From assembly GCF_014201135.1 (NCBI RefSeq), contig NZ_JACHDR010000001.1, positions 1,736,001 to 1,800,000 on the forward strand: a stretch of DNA of 64,000 bases, written 5' to 3'. The translations under genes were made by a program, and so were the position numbers. Below the pieces are notes generated by a model that was not told the origin of the DNA, ran no database searches, and worked only from the letters and a program-made list of their open reading frames with translations. Shown here piece after piece: positions 51,828 through 60,498 of this stretch (position 1 is its first letter; every line of letters begins with the position of its first letter). Source of the DNA: Neomicrococcus aestuarii. GTDB taxonomy: Bacteria > Actinomycetota > Actinomycetes > Actinomycetales > Micrococcaceae.

Positions 51828-53075
51828 ATGACCACCATCCCAGCATCGTCCATCGCCGAGCTCGAGCGCACCAAGGTTCTTCACAACGGTGAAAAGGTTT
51901 CCTTGACCTTCTCCGACGCTGAAATGGAGCGCCGCCTCAACGGTCTGCGCAAGATCATGGAGGATAAGGGCCTCGAAGCCACCGTGCTCACCTCATACCA
52001 CGGCATCAAGTACTACTCGGACTTCCTCTTCACCAGCTTCGGCCGCGCCTACGCACTCGTGGTTACCCCACAGGATTCCGTCTCCGTGACCGCCAACATC
52101 GACGCCGGCATGCCATGGCGTCGCTCCTACGGCGACAATCTCGTTTACACGGACTGGAAGCGCGACAACTACCAGTTCGCCATTGCCGAAGTACTCGCGC
52201 AGCGAGCCATTACCCCGAAGCGTCTTGGTGTCGAGTTCGACTTCCTCTCACTGGATCAGCATGCAAAGCTGCAAGCACAGTTCCCCGGAGTAGAGCTCGT
52301 GGACATCTCCAAGGAAGCCATGCGCCAGCGCATGATCAAGTCCGCCGAGGAGATCGAGGTCATCAAGCACGGTGCGCGCATCGGTGACTTGGGTGGCGAA
52401 GCTATCAAGGCGGCCATCCGTGAAGGAATCACGGAATACGAAGTCGCTTTGATTGGCGCCGAGGCCATGACGCACGAGATTGCTCGGACGTTCCCTGACT
52501 CCGAAATCCGCGATACCTGGGTATGGTTCCAGTCCGGCATCAACACCGACGGCGCTCACAACTGGGCCACCACTCGAAAGTTGCAGAAGGGCGACATCCT
52601 CTCCCTCAACTGCTTCCCGATGACGTCCGGCTACTACACCGCTCTTGAGCGCACCATGTTCTTGGGCCAGCCGGACGAGCGTTCCCTTGAATTGTGGAAC
52701 ATCAACGTTGAGGTACACCGCGCGGGCCTAGAGCTCATCAAGCCGGGGGCAGTCTGCAAGGACATCGCGGCTGAACTCAACGAGATCTACATTGGCTACG
52801 GCCTCCTCCCGAACCGCACTTTCGGTTACGGCCACTCCTTCGGTGTTCTCTCGCACTACTACGGCCGCGAAGCTGGCCTCGAATTGCGCGAAGATATCGA
52901 CACCGTGTTGGAGCCGGGCATGGTTGTCTCCATGGAACCTATGATCACCGTCATGGACGGCGAGCCAGGCGCCGGCGGCTACCGCGAGCACGACATCCTC
53001 GTTGTCGGTGAAGACGGCGCAGAGAACATCACGAAGTTCGGCTTCGGCCCGGAGCACAACATCATCGATGCCTAA
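51828..53075 (+). CDS. Creatinase (creatine amidinohydrolase)
   Basis: 415 residues, pita-bread fold without the usual metal site. It hydrolyses creatine to sarcosine and urea. Motifs: TSYHGIKYYSDFLF, VWFQSGINTDGAHNWAT with His-244 (the catalytic His-232 of the Pseudomonas enzyme), SLNCFPMTSGYYTALERT, FGYGHSFGVLSHYYGREAG and VVSMEPMITV. The length fits the family. It has a good TAGGAGAGTGAA site before the ATG. The product feeds the sox operon. No urease or urea amidolyase genes occur in the window. It has its own promoter/operator and a strong terminator. Confidence 0.95.
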   Translation: MTTIPASSIAELERTKVLHNGEKVSLTFSDAEMERRLNGLRKIMEDKGLEATVLTSYHGIKYYSDFLFTSFGRAYALVVTPQDSVSVTANIDAGMPWRRSYGDNLVYTDWKRDNYQFAIAEVLAQRAITPKRLGVEFDFLSLDQHAKLQAQFPGVELVDISKEAMRQRMIKSAEEIEVIKHGARIGDLGGEAIKAAIREGITEYEVALIGAEAMTHEIARTFPDSEIRDTWVWFQSGINTDGAHNWATTRKLQKGDILSLNCFPMTSGYYTALERTMFLGQPDERSLELWNINVEVHRAGLELIKPGAVCKDIAAELNEIYIGYGLLPNRTFGYGHSFGVLSHYYGREAGLELREDIDTVLEPGMVVSMEPMITVMDGEPGAGGYREHDILVVGEDGAENITKFGFGPEHNIIDA

Positions 53076-53093
53076 TTAAGAGGCTCCGCTGGG

Positions 53094-53146
53094 CCCCCGC
53101 TTCACGCATCTCTTTCGGGAGATCCGCGAAGCGGGGGCTCTTTGGT
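53094..53146 (+). terminator. Rho-independent terminator after creatinase
   Basis: CCCCCGCTTC (53094-53103) pairs perfectly with GAAGCGGGGG (53128-53137), followed by T-rich CTCTTTGGTTTT. Confidence 0.85.
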
Positions 53147-53360
53147 TTTGGGAAATCCCTTCGGAAGTCGTCATATTTGGGGCACTTCCCGAGTCTTTAT
53201 CGACGAACGGTAGTGAGGGTGCGCCAAGCGGTGAACTTTCTGAGTTTCAGTTGAGAGTTTGAGGATTTCCTGTTGTGTGAGACTAAATATGACTAGGCTC
53301 ACATTTACGCGGTGGTGCCAGCAAACGGAGCGCCGGCTGCGACGACGCAAAGGAGCAAAC

Positions 53361-54884
53361 GTGACCGTTTACGCAAACCCTGGAACTGAGGGTTCGGTCG
53401 TTACTTTCAAGAGCCGTTATGAGCACTACATTGGCGGCGAATGGAAAGCACCCATCAAGGGTCAGTACTTCGAGAACGTTTCCCCAGTCAACGGCAAAGT
53501 GTTTTGCGAAGTTGGCCGCGGCACCCCTGAGGACATTGAGGCGGCACTTGATGCTGCGCACGCAGCGGCACCGGCCTGGGGCAAGACCAGCCCCGCCGAG
53601 CGCGCGGTAATCCTCAACAAGATCGCGGACCGTATGGAAGCGAACCTTGAGCTCATCGCAGTTGCTGAGTCATGGGATAACGGCAAAGCTGTTCGCGAAA
53701 CCTTGAACGCTGACATTCCGTTGGCCATCGATCACTTCCGCTACTTCGCCGGCGCCATCCGAGCTCAAGAAGGTTCGCTCTCACAGCTCGACGACAACAC
53801 CACGGCCTACCATTACCATGAGCCTCTCGGTGTCGTGGGCCAGATCATCCCGTGGAACTTCCCGATCCTCATGGCGGTCTGGAAGCTGGCTCCGGCACTC
53901 GCTGCAGGCAACGCCGTCGTTTTGAAGCCGGCCGAACAGACCCCCGCCAGCATCTTGGTCCTCTTTGAGATCATCGGAGATCTCCTTCCGCCCGGCGTAG
54001 TGAACATCGTTAATGGCTTCGGTCTCGAGGCCGGCAAGCCACTCGCGTCCAACAAGCGCATCCGCAAGATCGCGTTCACGGGTGAGACCACCACGGGCCG
54101 ACTCATCATGCAGTACGCCTCTGAAAACCTCATCCCCGTCACGCTCGAATTGGGTGGCAAGAGCCCTAACCTCTTCTTCGAGGACATCATGGCAGCGGAT
54201 GACGCTTTCTATGACAAGGCTCAAGAAGGCTTCACGCTGTTCGCACTGAACCAGGGCGAAGTCTGCACGTGCCCGTCCCGCGCGCTGATTCAGGAGTCCA
54301 TCGCGGACAAGTTCCTGGAGGCCGTGGTGGCTCGCACACATGCCATCAAGCAGGGTAACCCGCTGGACACGGACACCATGATGGGCGCTCAGGCGTCCAA
54401 TGATCAGCTCGAAAAGATCCTTTCCTACATGGATATTGGACGCCAAGAAGGTGCTCAGGTGCTGACCGGTGGCGGCCGCGCCGAACTCGGTGGCGACCTC
54501 GAAGGTGGCTACTACGTGCAGCCCACCATCTTCCGCGGCCAGAACAAGATGCGCGTCTTCCAGGAAGAGATCTTCGGCCCCGTGGTCTCCGTGACGACGT
54601 TCAAGGACTACGCGGACGCAATCTCCATTGCCAACGACACCCTCTATGGCTTGGGCGCTGGCGTCTGGAGCCGCAATGGCAACGTTGCGTACCGTGCTGG
54701 CCGTGACATTCAGGCTGGCCGTGTGTGGGTCAACCAGTACCACGCGTACCCTGCGCACTCGGCGTTCGGCGGCTACAAGTCCTCGGGCATCGGCCGTGAG
54801 AACCACCTCATGATGCTCAACCACTACCAGCAGACTAAGAACCTTTTGGTCTCCTACTCTGAGAACAAGCTCGGTTTCTTCTAA
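53361..54884 (+). CDS. Aldehyde dehydrogenase, ExaC/AcoD acetaldehyde dehydrogenase group
   Basis: 507 residues. NAD-dependent ALDH motifs: [64 protein letters not shown], and [21 protein letters not shown] with the catalytic Cys. The [11 protein letters not shown] form is characteristic of the acetaldehyde-type group. The adjacent DUF779 gene supports this. The GTG at 53361 has AAAGGAGCAAAC before it; the longer frame upstream is non-coding. Its place between creatinase and the IclR regulator suggests shared use, for example aldehyde removal, but this is not shown. Confidence 0.93.
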   Translation: MTVYANPGTEGSVVTFKSRYEHYIGGEWKAPIKGQYFENVSPVNGKVFCEVGRGTPEDIEAALDAAHAAAPAWGKTSPAERAVILNKIADRMEANLELIAVAESWDNGKAVRETLNADIPLAIDHFRYFAGAIRAQEGSLSQLDDNTTAYHYHEPLGVVGQIIPWNFPILMAVWKLAPALAAGNAVVLKPAEQTPASILVLFEIIGDLLPPGVVNIVNGFGLEAGKPLASNKRIRKIAFTGETTTGRLIMQYASENLIPVTLELGGKSPNLFFEDIMAADDAFYDKAQEGFTLFALNQGEVCTCPSRALIQESIADKFLEAVVARTHAIKQGNPLDTDTMMGAQASNDQLEKILSYMDIGRQEGAQVLTGGGRAELGGDLEGGYYVQPTIFRGQNKMRVFQEEIFGPVVSVTTFKDYADAISIANDTLYGLGAGVWSRNGNVAYRAGRDIQAGRVWVNQYHAYPAHSAFGGYKSSGIGRENHLMMLNHYQQTKNLLVSYSENKLGFF

Positions 54885-54905
54885 ACCGAAAAATAGAGGG
54901 AGGGC

Positions 54906-55316
54906 ATGATGACAACACGTGTTGAGGCTCGGCCGGAGATTGCGGGCGAGGAAGTCTCGCGCGTGGCGCTCACGCCCGCAGCCGTGGAGCTTCTGCAAAA
55001 ACTGTGGGGCATCCACGGCCCACTCATGTTTCACCAATCGGGCGGTTGCTGCGACGGCTCCGCGCCCATGTGTTTTCCGGAAGGGGACTTCAAGACGGGG
55101 GATTCGGACGTGCTTTTGGGTACGTTCGAGCTTCCGTCGCCGGAAGGCGATTCTGTCTTGGGGAACATTGGGTTTTGGATGTCCCGCGAGCAATTCGAGT
55201 ACTGGAAACACACTCACCTCACCGTGGATGTGGTCAATGGTCGCGGCGCCGGTTTCTCGGTTGAGGCGCCGGAAGGCAAGCGATTCTTGATTCGCAGTAC
55301 GCTCATGAACGCCTGA
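54906..55316 (+). CDS. DUF779 family protein
   Basis: 136 residues. DUF779 signature: GPLMFHQSGGCCDGSAPMCFPEGDF, where Cys residues form a possible metal site, then GNIGFWMSREQFEYWKHTHLTVDVV and the end GKRFLIRSTLMNA. The family almost always sits next to acetaldehyde-type ALDH genes, as here (21 bases away), and its role is unknown. It starts at ATG 54906; an adjacent ATG at 54909 is equally possible, with GAGGGAGGGC before both. Confidence 0.92.
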   Translation: MMTTRVEARPEIAGEEVSRVALTPAAVELLQKLWGIHGPLMFHQSGGCCDGSAPMCFPEGDFKTGDSDVLLGTFELPSPEGDSVLGNIGFWMSREQFEYWKHTHLTVDVVNGRGAGFSVEAPEGKRFLIRSTLMNA

Positions 55317-55328
55317 TAGGGCCCTATA

Positions 55329-55349
55329 AGTACGACGACGCAGCTCACC
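55329..55349. repeat. Intergenic copy of the 'TACGACGACGC' repeat
   Basis: AGTACGACGACGCAGCTCAC followed by C, the full consensus, 13 bases after the DUF779 stop. A CCGTGCACC/GGTGCGCGG hairpin follows, so the unit may also serve as a terminator. Confidence 0.8.
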
Positions 55350-55401
55350 CCCGTGCACCAGTTTCCGGTGCGCGGAGGTGCTGTTGTGTCAGCGGTTGGG
55401 T

Positions 55402-56598
55402 TTAGTCGGCTGTGCGGGGGAGTGCCTTGCGCGAGTTGAGCGCGACGGCAACGATGGAGCCTGAAAGCAGTACGGCCAGAAGGCCGAGTTGCCACCATGG
55501 TGAAAGCCAAATACCTACAAACGCCAGAATGGCGGGGCCCAAGAAGCCAATGTAAGCAAGGGTGTAGTACTTGCCGTTGTACCTGCCCAGCTGACCCACG
55601 GGAGCTAGTCGCTGGGTTTCCAAGAGGCCGGACACCATGAGAGTTCCGTATGCACAGCCCAGCACCGTGGATGCGAGCAGCCCCAACGCCGGACTTTCAA
55701 GCCACATTGCGAGCGCAAGAATCCCTAAACCGGCGGCTGACGTACTCATTCCCACCAAGAGTGCGCGAGCACTGGTGGGGGTGTCGAGCTTGCGGGCGAG
55801 AGGCTGGATGAGGACGCCGAAGCCTTGGACGAGTCCTACACAGGCGGTGGCGTAGAGCAAGCGGTTCACGCCGTAGTTGGCCATGAAGGCGGGAACCACT
55901 GCGAAACCGGTGGTCACGGAGCCGAAAACCCATGGGGCCGCCGGTCCCACTACGCGCGCGAATCGACGCTTTGAGAGCGCCACGTCCTCGGTGGGAAGCG
56001 CGGCGTGAGCGGCCTGTCGATGCGGGTGCAAAGTTTCCGGGAGCGCCCGGATGACCGCAAGCATGACAAGGCTGAGTGCAATGTGAACCGCGTATGGAAG
56101 GACCTGCGGCAAGGGGGCGAAGGACGCAAGTAGCCCCGCCACGATGGCCCCCAGCATGAATCCGCTCGCTGAATATAGCGAACCGCGCTGTGCCCCGGTG
56201 CTGAAGGCGGCGTCGTCGTACGGTGCTTGCGAAAGTTCCTTCACCCAACTGGTGGTGACGGCCATCGCGAGACCCGTGGCGACTCCCGCTACGAAACGGC
56301 CTACAAAGAGCAGCCACAACCAAGCCGAGCCGCCGATCATGAGGACGCTTGCGACCACCGCCAACACGAGGGCGAGGCGAGTGAGTCCGGCTCGGCCGCG
56401 CTGATCCGACAGCGATCCGCCGCGCAAGAGCGCGGGGATCAAACCTAAAACGTAAATGCCGAGCATGGCGGTGACGGCCAGCTCGCTGATGCCATGTTCT
56501 TGGCGGTATAGCGCCAAGAGGGACGCGAATTGGTTGGCGCCCCAGCCCACCATCAACAGCGACAGCGCGGCGCCTAACCAATATCTTCTGGCAATCAT
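55402..56598 (-). CDS. MFS transporter
   Basis: 398 residues with about 12 helices. The helix 2-3 loop reads RGGSLSDQRGRAGLTR, a major-facilitator motif A form. AVTTSWVKELSQAPYDDAAFSTGAQRG lies between helices 4 and 5; its YDDAAF is a repeat-derived insertion at the DNA level. The gene is divergent from the IclR regulator with 66 bases between, sharing an operator-like site. The substrate is unknown. The ATG is at 56598. Confidence 0.9.
   Translation of the reverse strand: MIARRYWLGAALSLLMVGWGANQFASLLALYRQEHGISELAVTAMLGIYVLGLIPALLRGGSLSDQRGRAGLTRLALVLAVVASVLMIGGSAWLWLLFVGRFVAGVATGLAMAVTTSWVKELSQAPYDDAAFSTGAQRGSLYSASGFMLGAIVAGLLASFAPLPQVLPYAVHIALSLVMLAVIRALPETLHPHRQAAHAALPTEDVALSKRRFARVVGPAAPWVFGSVTTGFAVVPAFMANYGVNRLLYATACVGLVQGFGVLIQPLARKLDTPTSARALLVGMSTSAAGLGILALAMWLESPALGLLASTVLGCAYGTLMVSGLLETQRLAPVGQLGRYNGKYYTLAYIGFLGPAILAFVGIWLSPWWQLGLLAVLLSGSIVAVALNSRKALPRTAD
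56206..56221. repeat. Copy of the 'TACGACGACGC' repeat in the MFS gene
   Basis: GGCGGCGTCGTCGTAC, read PYDDAAF on the minus strand in a cytoplasmic loop. Confidence 0.5.
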
Positions 56599-56619
56599 GT
56601 GACTATCTTGTCAGTGAGT

Positions 56620-56638
56620 TGTTGTGAAATCCGCACCA
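56620..56638. promoter_or_regulatory. IclR-type operator-like site between the MFS and iclR genes
   Basis: TGTTGTGAAATCCGCACCA. It matches the creatinase and MHS operators in TGTTGTGA and CGCA.CA. The larger GTTGTTG...CACCAAC arrangement is also symmetric. Confidence 0.5.
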
Positions 56639-56664
56639 ACGTTCCGTAGATGTGAGGAGCCCTT

Positions 56665-57402
56665 GTGAGTGAAGAAGCCGCAGCGGCGGGAAAGGCGACG
56701 CGCGAAGGGTCTTCCGTGATCGCGAATGTTTTTGAAGTGCTCAAGTGCTTCACGGTGGACGAGCCGTTGTTGGGCGTCACGGAAATCGCCGCGCGGGTGG
56801 GACTGCACAAGTCCAGCGTGTCCCGCATTTTGTCCACGCTCGAGCTCTTGGAAATCGTGGAGCGGGACGAGGAAAGCCGGAAGTTCCGGCTGGGACTGGG
56901 ACTCATTAGTGTCGCAGGACCGTTGCTCGCGGGCCTTGATATTCGCCGATTGGCGTTGCCGTTTATGCGCGAACTCGCGGAGGAAACTCAGGAGTCCGTG
57001 GCGCTCCAGGTGTGGTCTGGCTCGGAGTCTGTGACCGTAGAGCAGGTTCCTTCGCCGCAGCAGATCAAGCACATGGCAGCACTCGGTACGCGCTATTCCA
57101 CGTATGAAAGTGCGTCAGTGCAAGTGTTGGAATCGCATGCGAATCCAACCAAGGCGCGCTCCAAGGCCACGCTCAAAGAGCTGGCCGAGCAGGGCTATCT
57201 CGCTAACTACGGACGCACTTCACCGGACGAGGTGGGTGTCTCCGCGCCGGTCTTTGACCATCGCGGGGAAGTGGTGGGTGCCATCATCATGTTGGCTCCG
57301 CGATACCGCGTGCCGGAGGAGCGCGTGGCAGATTTGGGGCGGGCCACACGCGACTGCGCGGCTCGGATTTCCGCGCGAATGGGTGCCCCGGGAGAGGCGT
57401 AA
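56665..57402 (+). CDS. IclR-family transcriptional regulator, probable regulator of the creatine genes
   Basis: 245 residues. The IclR winged helix has VIANVFEVLKCFT and LGVTEIAARVGLHKSSVSRILSTLE; the effector domain begins LDIRRLALPFMRELAEETQES and includes GVSAPVFDHRGEVVGAI. The GTG at 56665 has TGAGGAGCCC before it. It lies beside an MFS gene and upstream of the MHS transporter gene. A shared 19-bp site occurs at its own promoter, at the MHS gene and at creatinase. Control of creatine uptake and breakdown is therefore inferred. Confidence 0.92.
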   Translation: MSEEAAAAGKATREGSSVIANVFEVLKCFTVDEPLLGVTEIAARVGLHKSSVSRILSTLELLEIVERDEESRKFRLGLGLISVAGPLLAGLDIRRLALPFMRELAEETQESVALQVWSGSESVTVEQVPSPQQIKHMAALGTRYSTYESASVQVLESHANPTKARSKATLKELAEQGYLANYGRTSPDEVGVSAPVFDHRGEVVGAIIMLAPRYRVPEERVADLGRATRDCAARISARMGAPGEA

Positions 57403-57437
57403 TCGGGGGCTGCCGCAGATTAATATTTGCCGATCTA

Positions 57438-57476
57438 TTGACGTTCAGACGCAACCGTGTTGTGATTTACGCAACA
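57438..57476 (+). promoter_or_regulatory. Promoter and operator of the MHS transporter gene
   Basis: TTGACG (57438-57443), 17-base spacer, TGTGAT (57461-57466). The operator TGTTGTGATTTACGCAACA (57458-57476) covers the -10, the same geometry as at creatinase. Confidence 0.7.
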
Positions 57477-57581
57477 AAATTGTTCCTTCTGGATCCCCCA
57501 CTGCTGCAGCACGAGGGCAATTTCGTTAAGACACAGGCAACCGGATAACGGTCGCCATACTCTGACGTCAAGGACAGGCAC

Positions 57582-58934
57582 ATGTCTTCTAATTCACCTG
57601 CGAATCACGCTCAGGACCTCGGACCTACGCTGAGCGGTCAAGCGCGACCACGCCCTGAAGGCATCGGCAAAGACGCCCGCCGCCGGGTGGTAACAGCATC
57701 CTTCATTGGAAACTTCGTGGAATGGTTCGATTACGCCGCCTACGGCTACCTCGCCACCACCATCGCTGTGGTCTTCTTCCCAGAACAAGACCGGCAGTTG
57801 GCACTTCTCTCTACCTTTGCATTATTCGCGATCTCGTTCTTGGTCCGCCCATTGGGTGGCTTCATTTGGGGCCACTTGGGCGACCGCATTGGACGCCGCA
57901 ACGCGCTGAGCTGGTCCATTCTCATCATGTCTTTCGCGACCTTCTGCGTGGGACTACTCCCCGGCTATGCGGTGTTGGGCTTCGGCGCCCCGCTGTTGTT
58001 GTTGCTCCTACGATTGGTGCAGGGCTTCTCCGCTTCCGGCGAGTACGCGGGAGCGTCGGCGTTCCTCGTGGAATACGCGCCGGCTAACAAGCGTGGACTG
58101 TATGCCGCCGTCGTACCGGCTTCTACAGCTGCCGGCCTGCTTTTGGGCTCCTTGTTTGCCGCTGCGTTGACCGGACTATTGGACGCGCAAGCGCTCCAGG
58201 ACTGGGGTTGGCGTATTCCGTTCCTCTTGGCTGCGCCGATGGGGCTCATCGGCCGCTACATCAGGACCAAGCTTGAGGACACCCCGGCCTTCCGCGAGCT
58301 GACCCTCGAGGACGAGGCCGTGAAGGCTCCCGCGATGGATCTGTTCAAGAACTACTGGCGTCCGCTGCTGCTCGCGGTGGGTGCGGTATTGCTGAACGCC
58401 GTGGGCTTCTACGTGATTCTGTCCTACATGCCTACCTACTTGTCAGAGGTCATGGGGCTGAATCAGACGCTGTCCTTCATCGCCACCACTGTGGCCCTGT
58501 TGACGTACATCGGCTTCATCCTGCTGACCGGCATGCTGTCCGACCGCTTTGGTCGCAAGAAGGTCCTCATGGCCGCATCCGTGCTGTTCATTCTCTTCAC
58601 CGTCCCAGCGTTCGCACTGTTGGATTCCGATTCCTTCGCAGTGATCTTGCTGATCCAGATTGCTCTCGGCGCCATGCTCACGCTCAACGATGGAACGCTC
58701 CCATCCTTCCTCGCGGAAATGTTCCCCACGCGCGTCCGCTACTCCGGCTTCGCGGTGAGCTTCAACTTGGCGAACGCGATCTTCGGCGGCACCGCGCCGT
58801 TCGTAGCCACGTTGCTGATTCAGGTCACCGGTAACAACCTCGCTCCGGCCTGGTACCTCGTGGGTGCCGCGGCGATCTCGCTGATTGCGGTCGCCCTCGC
58901 GAAGGAGACCTCGAAGGACGCGCTGCGTCACTAG
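57582..58934 (+). CDS. MHS-family (MFS) metabolite:H+ symporter, candidate creatine transporter
   Basis: 450 residues with twelve helices. MHS features: ASFIGNFVEWFDYAAYGYLAT near the N-terminus, FLVRPLGGFIWGHLGDRIGRRNALSW, and LVQGFSASGEYAGASAFLVEYAP. MHS members carry proline, betaine, shikimate or organic acids into the cell. Its promoter carries the same operator as creatinase, so creatine or a related guanidino compound is the likely substrate (inference). The ATG is the first in frame after the operator leader. A hairpin terminator follows. Confidence 0.9.
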   Translation: MSSNSPANHAQDLGPTLSGQARPRPEGIGKDARRRVVTASFIGNFVEWFDYAAYGYLATTIAVVFFPEQDRQLALLSTFALFAISFLVRPLGGFIWGHLGDRIGRRNALSWSILIMSFATFCVGLLPGYAVLGFGAPLLLLLLRLVQGFSASGEYAGASAFLVEYAPANKRGLYAAVVPASTAAGLLLGSLFAAALTGLLDAQALQDWGWRIPFLLAAPMGLIGRYIRTKLEDTPAFRELTLEDEAVKAPAMDLFKNYWRPLLLAVGAVLLNAVGFYVILSYMPTYLSEVMGLNQTLSFIATTVALLTYIGFILLTGMLSDRFGRKKVLMAASVLFILFTVPAFALLDSDSFAVILLIQIALGAMLTLNDGTLPSFLAEMFPTRVRYSGFAVSFNLANAIFGGTAPFVATLLIQVTGNNLAPAWYLVGAAAISLIAVALAKETSKDALRH

Positions 58935-58956
58935 CGTTTCCCATTTGTTAACGGCA

Positions 58957-59016
58957 GAAGCCGGGTTGATTGGAGATTCTTACAACACATCTCCAAGCAG
59001 CCCGGTTTCAGCTTTT
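58957..59016 (+). terminator. Rho-independent terminator after the MHS gene
   Basis: GAAGCCGGG (58957-58965) pairs with CCCGGTTTC (59001-59009), with an inner ATTGGAGAT/ATCTCCAA stem. AGCTTTT follows. Confidence 0.7.
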
Positions 59017-59023
59017 CCTCTTG

Positions 59024-59040
59024 AATACGACGACGCGGCT
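59024..59040. repeat. Intergenic copy of the 'TACGACGACGC' repeat
   Basis: AATACGACGACGCGGCT, just after the MHS terminator and beside the decayed ABC gene. Confidence 0.7.
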
Positions 59041-59080
59041 TGCGTCCTGCGATACCTCTTGCGGCTAGTGGCCCTTGCGT

Positions 59081-59518
59081 TTAGTGGCGGCGCAGCGCGG
59101 GATCCGACTCGTCGAAGATCTGCCCGCCCTACAAGTGCAGGCAACGCTCGGCACGAGCTGCAACCCCTGAATCATGCGTGACCGCGATGATCGTGAGGCC
59201 TCCGGCGTTGGAAATCGCGCGGCCTTCCAGTGCGGTGTTGACGTTCTCGTAGGCGTTGAGCGTGGGGATCAAGTTGAAGTCTTGGAAGACAAACCCGATG
59301 TAATCCCGGCGCACCCTGGTCAGCTGACCGCTCGATGACTTGGTCAGTTGGTGAGTGCCAAGCTGGATGGTTCCTTCGTCCGGCGTATCGAGAGCGCCAA
59401 GGAACTGAAACAGCGTCGACTTTCCGCCGCCCGTGGGTCCCTGAATCGTAGCGAACTCGCCCGGTGCCACCTCGAGGTTGAGGTTCTTGAGGACCACCAG
59501 GTTCTCGCCGCGCGCCAA
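59081..59518 (-). pseudogene. Decayed ABC transporter ATPase
   Basis: Walker A GPTGGGKSTLFQFLGALDT and the Q-loop YIGFVFQDFNLIPTL are present. The frame then jumps from NTALEGR directly to AISNAGGLTIIAVTHDS, so about 90 residues holding the LSGGQ signature and Walker B are gone. A stop codon after CLHL (59129) cuts off the natural end, which can be read on as GGQIFDESDPALRRH to 59081. It cannot hydrolyse ATP. It was of the MacB/LolD type, partnered by the permease remnant that follows on the right. Confidence 0.85.
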
Positions 59519-60079
59519 CCGCCGAAGGCACTAGTGGCCAAGCCACTGAGGATGGCTAGGCCACTTGCGAGCAAGACGATCCACAAGGACACCGGAGCGT
59601 GGAGCACCCTGTCCGCCAGCCGGCGTCGTCGTAGTCCCTCCATCGCTGATCGTGGGACCAATCGCGTAGATGATCGCCACGGCACCGAGGCCCAGCGCGA
59701 GTCCGGCGATGCCGCCAATGATGGACTGAATCATGGATTCGCCTGCCACCTGAGCTACCACTCGGTTGTTAGACCAGCCGAGTGCCTTCAGCGTTCCGAA
59801 CTCACGGGTGCGGCGCGCTACGCCGGAGCTCGTGAGCAGCATGGCGATCAAGAGTGCCACAGCGAGGACCGCGATCGAGAACCACGTGCCGAGGTTGGAA
59901 ATCAACGAGGATGCGCTCGCGAGCGCGCTGGAAACCTGCGACGCCAACTCCGACTGCGTGCTGATCGTGCTGTCTGGGACGGCGCTTTCCAGTGCGGTGA
60001 CTTTTCCGGGCCCACCCATGCGGACTAAAGGTTCGGGACTCGCGGCCTTTGCGGTGGCCTGCGCACTGGGGTAGTTCAC
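59519..60079 (-). pseudogene. Decayed MacB/FtsX-like permease fragment
   Basis: Only the C-terminal part is left: SNLGTWFSIAVLAVALLIAM, VARRTREFGTLKALGWSNN, AGLALGLGAVAIIYAIGPTI. After this the frame breaks near 59625, where a repeat-like GGCGTCGTCGTAG lies. The last helix continues in another frame (LWIVLLASGLAILSGLATSA, then FGGWRAAR) and runs straight into the ATPase remnant. The N-terminal helix and extracytoplasmic domain are missing. At the other end it abuts the kinase remnant. Confidence 0.82.
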
Positions 60080-60498
60080 GGTCGCGCCAAGAGTATTTGG
60101 TATCCCTCACGGAGCGAGCACAGCGTGCTGACCAGACCCGCGAAGCCGAGGCACGTCGTCGTATGGCAGTGGAACGCCTCCGCTGCTGCAGCCTGATCTC
60201 GGCGAACTGAATGGCTCATTGGAGCGCATGCGCCTAGCGGGCCTCGATGCTCACGTGACCATTCGCGGCCAACTTTCTGACGTGGTGGGTGCCACCGATC
60301 ATGTCGCTTTCCGTGGCTAACCCGGTGTCTTTAACGGCTCCGGAACGCGATGCTGAAACCGGCGGCGGCTTTGGGCTCGTGGGGCTACGCGGGCGCGCGG
60401 CGGCGATCGGCGGAACCGTCTGGACAGACACCACGCCCGGCTATTTCTGGCTGTATGCGCAGTTAGCCATGACGCCATCTGCGGCGGTGACGCCTTGA
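60080..60498 (+). pseudogene. Decayed NarL-type sensor histidine kinase
   Basis: Three pieces in different frames: YLVSLTERAQRADQTREAEA with RRRMAVERL (the helix before the H-box); LQPDLGELNGSLERMRLAGL then DAHVTIRGQL; and NPVSLTAPERDAETGGGFGL with VGLRGRAAAIGG to a stop at 60498. The phosphorylated His region, the N-box and the membrane part are deleted. The N-terminal end meets the permease remnant. Confidence 0.78.

Noticed and set aside
53781-55358. Minus-strand open frame of 525 codons opposite the ALDH and DUF779 genes
   Set aside because: It spans two well-supported genes on the other strand and has no recognisable domain.
60145-60165. GCACGTCGTCGTATGG in the kinase remnant as a repeat copy
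   Set aside because: It reads EARRRMAVE, normal for this kinase family; the GTGAGC/GCTCAC flank is absent.
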